14,401 nt of DNA from JBBRLA01 sp038231615 (GTDB lineage Bacteria > Myxococcota_A > Polyangia > Palsa-1104 > JAEUJZ01), in the NCBI GenBank assembly GCA_038231615.1, contig JBBRLA010000144.1, positions 1 to 14,401 of the forward strand, in the 5' to 3' direction. A model generated the notes under the pieces. It was not told where the DNA came from, did no database searches, and saw nothing but the letters and a program-made list of their open reading frames with translations. A program made the position numbers and the translations under genes. Shown here piece by piece: positions 1-6,810 of the stretch. Each line of letters begins with the position of its first letter. The first letter of the stretch is position 1.

Positions 1-120
1 CTCCCAAGGAGCAATTTTTGTCCCAATACCTGATTGATCGATCTTGGCGATTCTGGCAGGCCTGCCAGAATCGCCAAGATCGATCAATCAGGTATTGGGA
101 CAAAAATTGCTCCTTGGGAG
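1..120. repeat. Perfect 120-bp palindrome at window edge
   Basis: Bases 61-120 are the exact reverse complement of bases 1-60, with no mismatch and no loop; the centre is the GGCC at 59-62. The arms are more A/T-rich than the rest of the window. Nothing to the left is visible. An uninterrupted palindrome of this size is normally unstable in bacteria, so a contig-end fold-back is at least as likely as a natural cruciform or hairpin end. A short open frame crossing it (18-206) has no support as a gene. Confidence 0.95.
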
Positions 121-219
121 GGCATTGTAGGGTCAGCGGCGGCCTCGTGTCCATGTTAAACTCCCCATGGGCGGATGGTCTCGCTAAGCCAGCCCATCAC
201 CTGTAGATCGCCCGGCTCC

Positions 220-248
220 TTGACTTATGGGGGGGGCGGGAGTATTTC
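220..248 (+). promoter_or_regulatory. Possible promoter of the WYL regulator pair, with a G8 tract in the spacer
   Basis: TTGACT at 220-225 (5 of 6 to the sigma70 -35) is followed after 17 bases by TATTTC at 243-248 (3 of 6 to the -10). The spacer holds eight consecutive G (229-236), then CGGG. Transcription would begin near 255, only about six bases before the ATG at 261, so the transcript would be almost leaderless. The -10 is weak; this is a candidate only. Confidence 0.35.
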
Positions 249-260
249 CCGAGAAAAGGT

Positions 261-1613
261 ATGGCCTCAACCACGGACTCACGAACCAAGCGTCTGCTCG
301 ACTTGGTGGTGCTCTTGCTCGACGTCAAGCACCCGGTGCCGTTCACCGAGCTGCGCGACCAGTTCTCCGAATACCGCACCACCAAGCCCGAGGCCGGGCA
401 GCGGGCCTTCGAGCGGGACAAGGCCACGCTGATCGAACTCGGGGTACCGATTCGCTGGATCGGCCCCGAGGAGGACAACGATGCCCCCCCCGAGGGCGGC
501 TACATCATCGACCGGCAGAAGTACCGCCTGCCCGAGGTGACCCTGTCCGCCGACGAGGTCGCCGCGCTGGTGGTCACCGCCTCGGCGGCCCGGCACCAGC
601 CGGAGTTTCCCTACCGCCACGCCGCGGACATGGCGGTGCGCAAGCTGATGTTCGACCTGGCCGGCGTGCGCGGCAAGGGACGGCGGCCGCTCCCGGCTTC
701 TGTCGGGCCCGGCAATGGCGTGCCCGGGGCGACGCCCGAAGGGGGCGCGGCGGATGTCCTTTTGCACATGCCGTCGACGTACCGTTCCCGCTCGCTGGGC
801 GAATACCTCCAGCACCTGGAGGAATCGGTTCGGCTGCGCAAGCGCGTGACCCTCCAGTACGACATCCACCGATCCAACCTTCCCAGCGAGGCGGGCGGCG
901 AAGGGGAGGGCGAGGGGACGGGCCCGGCGAGCGGCCCGGGCATTGGGCAGCCTCCGCGACGGACGATCAGCCACCCGCCGCTGCCCTCGGCGCCACGCCC
1001 GGTCGCGCGGCCGGAGCGGCAAGAGCGGCAAGCTCTGGCCGGCGTCCCCCAGCCGGTCCCCCCATCGGTGTCGGAGAAGTGGTACGCCACCCCCGGGAGC
1101 AAGGACGGGACCGTCGGCAAGGAGGGCCTGCGGGACGTCGATCCCTATGGCCTGGTCTACCGGCAGGGGGCGTGGCTGCTGGTCGGCTACTGCCACCTGG
1201 CCCGGGCGGTGCGGCGCTTTCGGGTGGACCGCATCCTGGACCTGAAGATCGCCCCCAAACCCAAGAGCCCCGACTTCGACGTGCCGGCGGACTTCTCTCT
1301 GCAGGAACACGGGTCCTTCTCGCCGTGGCGTTTTCGCCGGGAGGAGCCGGTGACCGCGCGCCTGTGGGTCAGCACCGAGACCCCCTGGGTGGCCGAGGAG
1401 GACTTTGGCGCCGCCACCCGCCGGGTCTCGGTCGCCGACGGCGGCGTCGAGGGCACGGTGGTCGAGTTCTCGTGCAGCAACCCGGAATACCTGGTCACCC
1501 GGGTGCTCGGCGCAGCGGGGGCGTTGCGGGTGCTGGCCCCACCCGCCCTGCGACGGCGCATCGCCGAGGCCGCCGCCGCAGTGGCGCGACGCAACAGCCC
1601 TTTTGAGGCCTGA
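261..1613 (+). CDS. WYL-domain transcriptional regulator (PafB/PafC-like), first of a pair
   Basis: A 450-aa regulator. Residues 1 to about 75 look like the helix-turn-helix domain of the YafY/PafB/PafC group, with a tail (around 82-95) that introduces the ligand-sensing part. The WYL domain follows: DPYGLV near 293-298 and GAWLLVG around W305, where the usual Y of the WYL triad is L. A C-terminal extension (about 345-440) matches the WCX region of this family. WYL proteins of this type bind DNA and sense nucleic acid or nucleotide ligands; PafBC controls a DNA-damage response in actinobacteria. An unusual Gly/Pro/Arg-rich stretch of roughly 85 residues (about 206-290) interrupts the WYL domain between its first strand and DPYG. 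The ATG at 261 follows GAGAAAAGG, a usable ribosome site. Its stop is six bases before the next WYL gene, so the two are probably co-transcribed. The target is unknown. Confidence 0.9.
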   Translation: MASTTDSRTKRLLDLVVLLLDVKHPVPFTELRDQFSEYRTTKPEAGQRAFERDKATLIELGVPIRWIGPEEDNDAPPEGGYIIDRQKYRLPEVTLSADEVAALVVTASAARHQPEFPYRHAADMAVRKLMFDLAGVRGKGRRPLPASVGPGNGVPGATPEGGAADVLLHMPSTYRSRSLGEYLQHLEESVRLRKRVTLQYDIHRSNLPSEAGGEGEGEGTGPASGPGIGQPPRRTISHPPLPSAPRPVARPERQERQALAGVPQPVPPSVSEKWYATPGSKDGTVGKEGLRDVDPYGLVYRQGAWLLVGYCHLARAVRRFRVDRILDLKIAPKPKSPDFDVPADFSLQEHGSFSPWRFRREEPVTARLWVSTETPWVAEEDFGAATRRVSVADGGVEGTVVEFSCSNPEYLVTRVLGAAGALRVLAPPALRRRIAEAAAAVARRNSPFEA

Positions 1614-1619
1614 GGACCC

Positions 1620-2600
1620 ATGGAGCCCAATGCCCGCCTGAGACGCCTGCTCTATCTGGTCCCGGCGGTCCTGCGCCGGCCCGGGGTGCCCCTTGCCGAT
1701 CTGTGCCGCGAACTGGCGGTGGACGAGCCGACCCTGCGGGAGGACATCGAGCTGCTTTCGATGGTCGGCCCGCCCGGGGGGGGACCGGATGAGTTTTTGC
1801 TGATCTCGGTGGAGGGGGACCGGGTCTACGCCGACCTGCCTCAGGGGCTGACCCGGCCCATGCGGCTGACCGCGGCCGAGGCTTTCTCGCTGACGCTGGG
1901 CCTGCGGGCGCTGGCGGGTTCCGGGGTGCGCCCCTACGAGGACGCGGTGGCACGGCTTTTGGTGAAGGTGCGGGCGGCCCTGGGCGAGGCCTCCCCCGGG
2001 CTGGCCGCGCTGGAGCGGGAATCGGTCATCGAGGCCGGGGAGGACCACAACCGCCTGGCGCTCCTGGGCGATCTGCACAAGGCGGTGCGGGGGCACCTGC
2101 CCATCGAGATCATCTATCACTCTGCATCCCGGGGCGCCACCGAGACCCGGGGGGTCGATCCCTACGCCCTGGTGAATCACCGGGGCGCCTGGTACCTGGT
2201 GGGGCGCTGCCACCGAAACGACGATGCGCGCCTGTACAAGGTCGAGCGGATCTCGTCGGTCACTCCCATCGAGGGGGCGGCGGCCTTCAGCGTGCCGCCA
2301 AGCTTCGACCTGGAGCGTTTTCGCCGCGATACCCTTTTTGTGCCCCGCCCGGACCATCCCACGGTGCGCCTGCGTTTCGATCCGCCGCTGGCCTACGAGG
2401 TGCGCACGCGCTTTGAGCCGGCGCAGGTGATGCAGAGCGCCGATGGGGGCTTGGAGGTGACGATGGAGAACCCGGTGTCCGCCTGGCTGATCAACTGGGT
2501 GGTGGGGTTCGGCGCCGGGGTCGAGGTGCTGGAACCGGTGGAGTTGCGCGCCGAGGTGGTGAAGCGGGCCCGGGTGCTGGAAGAACTGCACCGGGCCTGA
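1620..2600 (+). CDS. WYL-domain transcriptional regulator (PafC-like), second of the pair
   Basis: A 326-aa protein with an N-terminal winged-helix-like region (1 to about 70), a central linker, and a canonical WYL domain: VDPYAL near 179-184, then W191-Y192-L193-V-G, then KVERI. The C-terminal part (about 235-320) resembles the WCX extension. Unlike the upstream partner it has the intact WYL triad and no long insertion, and its length is usual for the family. It begins six bases after the first WYL gene ends, a tight operon arrangement typical of PafB/PafC-type pairs that act as heterodimers. The actual pairing is inferred. It converges with the lipoprotein gene across a 74-bp gap. No effector or defence gene lies beside it, so its regulon cannot be read from context. 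Confidence 0.9.
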   Translation: MEPNARLRRLLYLVPAVLRRPGVPLADLCRELAVDEPTLREDIELLSMVGPPGGGPDEFLLISVEGDRVYADLPQGLTRPMRLTAAEAFSLTLGLRALAGSGVRPYEDAVARLLVKVRAALGEASPGLAALERESVIEAGEDHNRLALLGDLHKAVRGHLPIEIIYHSASRGATETRGVDPYALVNHRGAWYLVGRCHRNDDARLYKVERISSVTPIEGAAAFSVPPSFDLERFRRDTLFVPRPDHPTVRLRFDPPLAYEVRTRFEPAQVMQSADGGLEVTMENPVSAWLINWVVGFGAGVEVLEPVELRAEVVKRARVLEELHRA

Positions 2601-2620
2601 TCGTGGGTCGAATGGCGGCG

Positions 2621-2678
2621 GCGGGTCGCCGGTCATAGAGCGGGGGGCCAGCTTCCGGGGGCGCGGGTCGCCGGTTAT
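2621..2678. repeat. Short direct repeat in a convergent gap
   Basis: GCGGGTCGCCGGTCAT at 2621-2636 recurs at 2663-2678 with one mismatch (T for C at the fourteenth base), 42 bp apart. The second copy covers the stop codon of the lipoprotein gene. No hairpin followed by a T-run is visible in the gap, so I do not call a terminator. Confidence 0.7.
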
Positions 2679-4585
2679 TGTGCGGTGTTCTTGAACAGGG
2701 TGATGGTGCCGTAGCTCTTGTTCGAGGCCACCACCTCGGGCCTGCCGTCGCCGTCGAAGTCCCCGGTGGCCGGGATGTAGGCCCCGGTCACTCCCAAAAG
2801 GCTGGTGGCCGCCTGGAAGCTGCCGTCCCCCTTGCCCAGGAGCACGCTGACGGTGGAGGAGCCGTTGTTGGCGGTGATCACATCCAGGTAGCCATCCAGG
2901 TTGAAGTCCACCAGGGCGGCGCCCACCGGCGTCATGCCGGTGCCGAAGTTGACCGCGGCCTGGAAGGTCCCGTCGGACTTGCCCAAAAAGATGCTCACGT
3001 TGTTGCTGCCCAGGTTGGGGACGACCAGGTCGGGGTAGCTGTCGTTGTTCAGATCGCCCATGGACATGACGCCCGCCCCGGTGCCGGCGGTGTAAAGCGC
3101 GGCGCCCTTGAAGGTGTTGTCGCCATTGCCCAGGAAGACGGCGACATTGTTGTCCCCCAGGTTGCTGACCGCCATGTCCAGCTTGGTGTCCCCGTTGAAG
3201 TCGCCGGTGACGACGCTGACGGGAGACTTGCCCGAGGTGATGTTGACCGCGGCCTTGAAGGTGCCGTCGCCGACGCCCTGGAGAATGCTGACGTTGCCGC
3301 TGTCCCGGTTGGCGATGACCAGGTCCAGCTTCTTGTCGCCGTTGAAGTCGCCGGTGGAAAGGGCCAGCGGGCTGGTGCCCACCAGGTAGTTCACCGCCGC
3401 CTTGAAGGTGCCGTCGCCGATGCCGATGAAGATGCTGACGTTGTTGGTGCCCAGGTTGGTCGCCGCCAGATCGGGTTTCATATCGCCGTTGAAGTCGCCC
3501 GCCACGATGAACCCGGTGCTGGAGCCGGCGGGGTAGTTGACGGCTGTCTTGAAGGTGCCGTCGCCGACCCCGATGAGCACGCTGATGTTGCTGCTGTTGA
3601 AGTTCCCCGTGGCCATGTCCAGCTTGCCGTCGCCGTTCAGATCGGCCACCACGATGCCGTTGGGGCTGGAGCCGGTGCCCAGGGTGACGCCCGCGCCGAA
3701 GGTCAGGTTGCCGTAAAAATACTTGAACGCCTGGGTCAGCGTGGCCTTGTGGCCATTGCCGTTGGTCACCACCACGTCGACCTTGCCGGCCTTGCCCGGG
3801 CGAACGGGGGAGATCGCGCTGATCTGCTGCGGCGACATCAACTGGAGGGAGGCCGCCGCTACGCCGTCGATGGTCACCGTGGTCCCGGTGGTCTGGAAGC
3901 CGTCGCCCATGAGGGTGAACGGGGTGTTGCCGGTGCTCGGCCCGAGGGCCGGGGTGATCTTGCTGAGGGTCGGCACCAGGGCGCACTTGTTCTGGTCGCA
4001 GGCGCCGGTCTGACAATCGGTGGGGGCGACGCAGGCCATGTCCACCGTGCATTTGGGGCATGCGTCACCGCCACAGTCGACGTCGGACTCGGTGTTGTTC
4101 TTGATCTTGTCCAGGCAGGTCCCGGCGATGCACAGGTTGCTCATGCACAGGGTGCTCAGGCAGTCGCCGGGGGCGGCGCAAGCCTTGCCGGCGCCGCACT
4201 TGCCGCAGGCGCCGCCGCAGTCGGCGTCGGTCTCGGTGCCGTTCTTGACCTTGTCCGTGCAGCTCGGGACGGCGCAGGCGGTGCCGGTGCACACGCCGCT
4301 CTGGCAGTCAGCGGCTGCCGCGCAGCCCTTGGTGTCGACGCACTTGCCGCAGGCGCCGCCGCAGTCGGCGTCGGTCTCGGTGCCGTTCTTGATGCCGTCG
4401 GTACAGGTGGGGGCGGCGCAGACCGCCGCGGTACATACCGCGCTTTGGCAGTCGGAGGCGGCGGTGCAGGCCTGGCCGGTCGCGCACAGGCTGGCACCAC
4501 AGGGAGACGAGGGGGTCGTCCCGCCGCAGCCGGTCGGTAAAAGAGACAGGCAGAACGCGAACGAGACGATGCAGATCAAACGCAT
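2675..4585 (-). CDS. Cys-rich / IPT-TIG / FG-GAP seven-bladed propeller lipoprotein
   Basis: A 636-aa predicted surface lipoprotein. The signal peptide ends at LLPTGC with C20 as the lipidation site; P at -3 is unusual. Residues 29 to about 204 are Cys-rich modules, three of them with the CxDxxKNxTExDxDCGG pattern, then spaced C and DCxxxxC pairs, as common in myxobacterial extracellular proteins. Residues about 205-290 are an IPT/TIG immunoglobulin-like domain. From about 308 onward come seven DxNxD-type calcium-binding loops (DLNGDGKLD, DFNGDMKPD and so on to DFDGDGRPE) spaced exactly 49 residues apart, the FG-GAP/VCBS pattern of an integrin-alpha-like propeller. A likely role is adhesion or a calcium-stabilised surface structure; the ligand is unknown. 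The start is supported by GGAGG (4595-4599) nine bases before the ATG. It lies downstream of PilZ on the same strand, but has its own promoter. Confidence 0.9.
   Translation of the reverse strand: MRLICIVSFAFCLSLLPTGCGGTTPSSPCGASLCATGQACTAASDCQSAVCTAAVCAAPTCTDGIKNGTETDADCGGACGKCVDTKGCAAAADCQSGVCTGTACAVPSCTDKVKNGTETDADCGGACGKCGAGKACAAPGDCLSTLCMSNLCIAGTCLDKIKNNTESDVDCGGDACPKCTVDMACVAPTDCQTGACDQNKCALVPTLSKITPALGPSTGNTPFTLMGDGFQTTGTTVTIDGVAAASLQLMSPQQISAISPVRPGKAGKVDVVVTNGNGHKATLTQAFKYFYGNLTFGAGVTLGTGSSPNGIVVADLNGDGKLDMATGNFNSSNISVLIGVGDGTFKTAVNYPAGSSTGFIVAGDFNGDMKPDLAATNLGTNNVSIFIGIGDGTFKAAVNYLVGTSPLALSTGDFNGDKKLDLVIANRDSGNVSILQGVGDGTFKAAVNITSGKSPVSVVTGDFNGDTKLDMAVSNLGDNNVAVFLGNGDNTFKGAALYTAGTGAGVMSMGDLNNDSYPDLVVPNLGSNNVSIFLGKSDGTFQAAVNFGTGMTPVGAALVDFNLDGYLDVITANNGSSTVSVLLGKGDGSFQAATSLLGVTGAYIPATGDFDGDGRPEVVASNKSYGTITLFKNTAQ
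2813..3701 (-). repeat. 147-bp tandem coding repeat (propeller blades)
   Basis: The motif CTTGAAGG/CTGGAAGG (minus-strand GGCACCTTCAAG-type, encoding GTFKAAV) begins at 2813, 2960, 3107, 3254, 3401 and 3548, with a divergent copy near 3695. Every step is exactly 147 bp, that is 49 codons, with no indel. These are coding repeats within the lipoprotein gene, not a CRISPR array. Confidence 0.9.
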
Positions 4586-4620
4586 AGGGGTCGTCCTCCG
4601 GTAGGAAACAAAGTCGAACC

Positions 4621-4639
4621 TGCCGGCCGGCCTCCGGCA
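4621..4639 (-). other. Hairpin in the lipoprotein 5' leader
   Basis: TGCCGG (4621-4626) pairs with CCGGCA (4634-4639) around a 7-base loop. It lies about 20 bases upstream of the GGAGG ribosome site, in a leader of about 124 bases implied by the promoter at 4716-4745. It might affect translation or message stability; no known riboswitch pattern was recognised. Confidence 0.4.
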
Positions 4640-4715
4640 AGTGCGGTCGCGCCGCGCCCCCGGGGCCGAACCTGTGAGGGGGGATGCCGCCGCCAGGTTA
4701 AAATCGGTTAGATTT

Positions 4716-4745
4716 ATGTTAGGTGAAATGCTGGATTCTTGTCAA
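4716..4745 (-). promoter_or_regulatory. Sigma70-like promoter of the lipoprotein gene
   Basis: On the minus strand a perfect TTGACA (-35, at 4740-4745) is followed after 18 bases by TAACAT (-10, at 4716-4721; 4 of 6). The surrounding sequence is a local A/T-rich island in GC-rich DNA. The predicted transcript starts near 4709, giving a leader of about 124 bases. This makes the lipoprotein gene independent of the upstream PilZ gene. Confidence 0.6.
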
Positions 4746-4826
4746 ACATGAGTTTGGCGCCGCTCTGAAAGGGGCGGCCGGAAGGGCGATCAGATCGGCT
4801 GGCGGCGGCTGGGTCGACCCGCTATA

Positions 4827-4865
4827 CTTCGTCGCATGCGACGAAGGCCGGGCATCAGGCCCGGC
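4827..4865 (-). terminator. Two adjacent hairpins at the 3' end of the PilZ gene
   Basis: Read on the minus strand, GCCGGGC/GCCCGGC (7-bp stem, 5-base loop, 4847-4865) spans the PilZ stop codon. It is followed directly by a perfect 20-bp palindrome, CTTCGTCGCATGCGACGAAG (4827-4846; 8-bp stem if a 4-base loop is allowed). No T-run follows, so this is not a classical intrinsic terminator. It may still stop transcription or protect the 3' end, or the 20-bp palindrome may be a protein-binding site. Confidence 0.45.
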
Positions 4866-5220
4866 GGGCCGTGGCGTGCTCGATGGGGCCGTGGAGAAAA
4901 CGCTCCAGCATGCGGATCGATTCCGCCGACATCTGGGTAAACCGCACACCCACCGATCGGGCCTGCGGGCTTTCCATCAGCGCCATGCCTTCTGCGCGGA
5001 TGATCTCCTCCGAGCCCGGGAGCTGGAACTCCAGGGTCACTGCGTGTTGCGACAGGTCGGGCTCAAAGATCTTCTTCAGCAGCATCCCTCCACGGCTCAG
5101 GTTCACCGCGCGACACAGGTGCGGCTCGCCGTTCACGTATTTGTTGAGTATCATGTCGACCGAGGTGCGGCGCTCGGAACGATTGTCTCGCTGTCTCGCT
5201 GGGCGCTTCATCGATTGCAT
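4855..5220 (-). CDS. PilZ-domain c-di-GMP receptor protein
   Basis: A 121-aa single-domain PilZ protein. The RxxxR motif is R14-x-x-x-R18 (within RSERR). The second motif, (D/N)xSxxG, is N40-L-S42-R-G-G45. Both c-di-GMP-binding motifs are complete, followed by the expected beta-barrel strands (VTLEFQLPG, GVRF) and a C-terminal helix (ESIRMLERFL). Such proteins bind c-di-GMP in the cytoplasm and pass the signal to motility, polysaccharide or transcription partners. I chose the ATG at 5218-5220 rather than a TTG 72 bases upstream because AGAGGAG lies eight bases before it, and because the longer version would read through the promoter. The gene diverges from the membrane sensor at 5377 and shares a compact control region with it; a functional link is inferred. 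Confidence 0.9.
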   Translation of the reverse strand: MQSMKRPARQRDNRSERRTSVDMILNKYVNGEPHLCRAVNLSRGGMLLKKIFEPDLSQHAVTLEFQLPGSEEIIRAEGMALMESPQARSVGVRFTQMSAESIRMLERFLHGPIEHATARRA

Positions 5221-5239
5221 GTCCGGTGCTCCTCTAAAA

Positions 5240-5251
5240 CCTACATGTAGG
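5240..5251. promoter_or_regulatory. 12-bp palindrome over the PilZ -10, possible operator
   Basis: CCTACATGTAGG is a perfect 12-bp palindrome. It covers the last three bases of the PilZ -10 element and the expected transcription start, about 14 bases before the ribosome site. That is a classic place for a repressor. The binding protein is unknown. Confidence 0.5.
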
Positions 5252-5277
5252 ATAATGAAGTCTAGAAAAGCAGTCAA
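5249..5277 (-). promoter_or_regulatory. Sigma70-like promoter of the PilZ gene
   Basis: Minus strand TTGACT (-35 at 5272-5277, 5 of 6), 17-base spacer, TATCCT (-10 at 5249-5254, 4 of 6). It leads into a short leader with AGAGGAG and the ATG at 5220. Spacing and position are ideal. Confidence 0.65.
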
Positions 5278-5301
5278 GACGAGATTGGACAAGCTTTTCT
5301 T

Positions 5302-5330
5302 TTGACTCGCCCGGAATGCCTGAAGATACT
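5302..5330 (+). promoter_or_regulatory. Sigma70-like promoter of the membrane sensor gene
   Basis: TTGACT (-35 at 5302-5307, 5 of 6), 17-base spacer, GATACT (-10 at 5325-5330, 4 of 6). The predicted start near 5337 leaves a leader of about 40 bases containing AAGGAG (5361-5366) before the ATG at 5377. The two divergent -35 boxes are separated by 24 bp, so regulators or polymerases on one side could influence the other. Confidence 0.6.
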
Positions 5331-5376
5331 ACCCCTCCGACGGTGGCTTACGCCAAGTCCAAGGAGCACTCGAATC

Positions 5377-6810
5377 ATGTTCCCCGCAAAGATTGCTGTG
5401 GTAGTGGCAGGATTGGTCCTGGCCCTGACCGTGTTCGTGTACCAGGCCACGGTGGGTTCGCTGACCCGCTCGGTCACTGATGGCACCACCGCCCAGGTTG
5501 AACGGGCAGCGGGGCTTTTCCTGGGCCAGAGCCGGCTGCAGGCGCTGGAGTTCACCAACGAAGTGTCTCAGTACGCCCGGGTCGAGTCGCTGCAGCGGGT
5601 CTTCACCCTGACCGACGAGACCACCCGACGCAGCGCGGCCCACGAGGCGGTGAACGCGCTGAACGACGATCAGATCGCCAAGGGGCACGATCGCCGCGCG
5701 GCCCTGGTGGCGATCGTGGACGCGACCGGCAAGGTGGTGGCCCGCGACCTGAACATCAATTCCATGTACGGCGAGGACCTGCGCGCGGCCCATCCAGCGG
5801 TGGCGACGGCGCTTTCCGGCACGGCGAACAAGGACATCTGGGAATTCAACCACCGGATGTACTGGGTGGCCTGCGCGCCGATCCGCGGGACCGATGGCAA
5901 GATCGTCGGCGCCCTGGTGGTCGGCTTCGAAGAATCTGGCCACGACGCCCAGGTGCTGCGCGACGGCTTCGGCACCGAGGCGGTGCTCTTCCTCGACGGG
6001 AAGATCTACGCATCGAGCTTCGGCGAGGAGAGCAGCGAGGAGCAGACCCTGGCCAAGGTGCTTTTCGCCGGCCCGGAGTTGGCCGGTCCGGCGCTGAAGG
6101 AGCGACGGCAGACGGCGCCTTTCCGGGTGGCCCTGCACGGGGAGTCCTTCGTCGCGGTGGCGGCCCCGCTTTTGGGCAACACCTCGCACCCGCCCGCGGG
6201 CTTCGTGGTCCTTTCATCGGTGGACCAGGCATTGCTGCCGGTGGGCCGGGTCGGCGCCGGGGTGGTGATCCTGGGCCTTTTGGCCATGTTGATCGCCGCG
6301 GCGACGGCCATGTTCACTGCCCGCAGCTTCCTGGTCCCCCTGGACGAGATCGAGCAAGGGGTCGCCGAGATCATCAACGGGAACCGCGACTACATCTTCG
6401 AAAAGGGGAGTCAGGTCTACGAGGGGCTGGAAAACGGTCTGAACGTGATGATTGCGCGCCTTTTGGGGCGGCCGGACCCGAGCGAGAACGGCGAGGCGAT
6501 GCCGGCCTCGATGGATTCGGTGGAGACATCCGAGACACCCGCGCAGCAGGTGACGACGGCGATCTCGGGAGAAAACCAGGAACTGGCGCGGGAGCCGGAG
6601 GACCGCTACCTGCGGCGGCTCTATGATGAGTACGTCAATGCCCGGGAGCAGACGGGGGAGGGGACCAAGGACCTCAACTTTCAGGGTTTTTCGCAAAAGC
6701 TGAAAGACAACGAGGTGCTCCTGGCCAAAAAGTACGGGACGCGGCTGGTGCGTTTCAAGGTGATGATCAAGCAGGGCCAGGTGACCTTGAAGCCGGTGCC
6801 GATCCCCTGA
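5377..6810 (+). CDS. Cache/HAMP-type membrane sensor with an MXAN_5187-like C-terminal domain
   Basis: A 477-aa inner-membrane sensor. A helix at about 5-25 anchors a periplasmic region (28-288) with Cache-like features (ALVAIVDATGKVVARD, then a second half with GTEAVLFLDGKIYASSF). A second helix spans 291-316. It is followed by a HAMP-like region (317-365: VPLDEIEQGVAEIINGN, then YEGLENGLNVMI) and an acidic linker. The last 70 residues (407-477) form a conserved-looking module (DRYLRRLYDEYVNAR ending near LVRFKVM) that I associate with the myxobacterial MXAN_5187 group. There is no histidine kinase, MCP or GGDEF domain, so how the signal leaves the membrane is unknown. The start at 5377 has AAGGAG ten bases upstream; an upstream TTG at 5302 overlaps the -35 box and is rejected. 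It is divergent from PilZ and overlaps the methyltransferase 3' end by 44 bp. Confidence 0.8.
   Translation: MFPAKIAVVVAGLVLALTVFVYQATVGSLTRSVTDGTTAQVERAAGLFLGQSRLQALEFTNEVSQYARVESLQRVFTLTDETTRRSAAHEAVNALNDDQIAKGHDRRAALVAIVDATGKVVARDLNINSMYGEDLRAAHPAVATALSGTANKDIWEFNHRMYWVACAPIRGTDGKIVGALVVGFEESGHDAQVLRDGFGTEAVLFLDGKIYASSFGEESSEEQTLAKVLFAGPELAGPALKERRQTAPFRVALHGESFVAVAAPLLGNTSHPPAGFVVLSSVDQALLPVGRVGAGVVILGLLAMLIAAATAMFTARSFLVPLDEIEQGVAEIINGNRDYIFEKGSQVYEGLENGLNVMIARLLGRPDPSENGEAMPASMDSVETSETPAQQVTTAISGENQELAREPEDRYLRRLYDEYVNAREQTGEGTKDLNFQGFSQKLKDNEVLLAKKYGTRLVRFKVMIKQGQVTLKPVPIP

Noticed and set aside
261..2600. WYL pair as regulator of an adjacent defence system
   Set aside because: WYL proteins often accompany defence genes, but no nuclease, protease, toxin or phage-defence enzyme is recognisable next to it here.
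2813..3701. Regular repeat that might be CRISPR or a satellite
   Set aside because: The 147-bp period is a whole number of codons and each unit encodes a FG-GAP blade; there are no short identical repeats with unique spacers.
279..4061. A 1260-residue minus-strand open frame covering the WYL pair and much of the lipoprotein
   Set aside because: It lies antisense to the WYL genes and in another frame of the lipoprotein; its translation is low-complexity Arg/Gly/His-rich with no domain. Long shadow frames are expected at this GC content.
2678..4540. A 620-residue plus-strand open frame opposite the lipoprotein
   Set aside because: It is Val/Gly/Ala-rich with no motif, and mirrors the 49-residue periodicity of the real gene on the other strand.
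5302..5376. Upstream TTG start for the sensor, adding 25 residues
   Set aside because: The TTG is part of the probable -35 box, whereas the ATG at 5377 has AAGGAG and a transmembrane helix directly after it.
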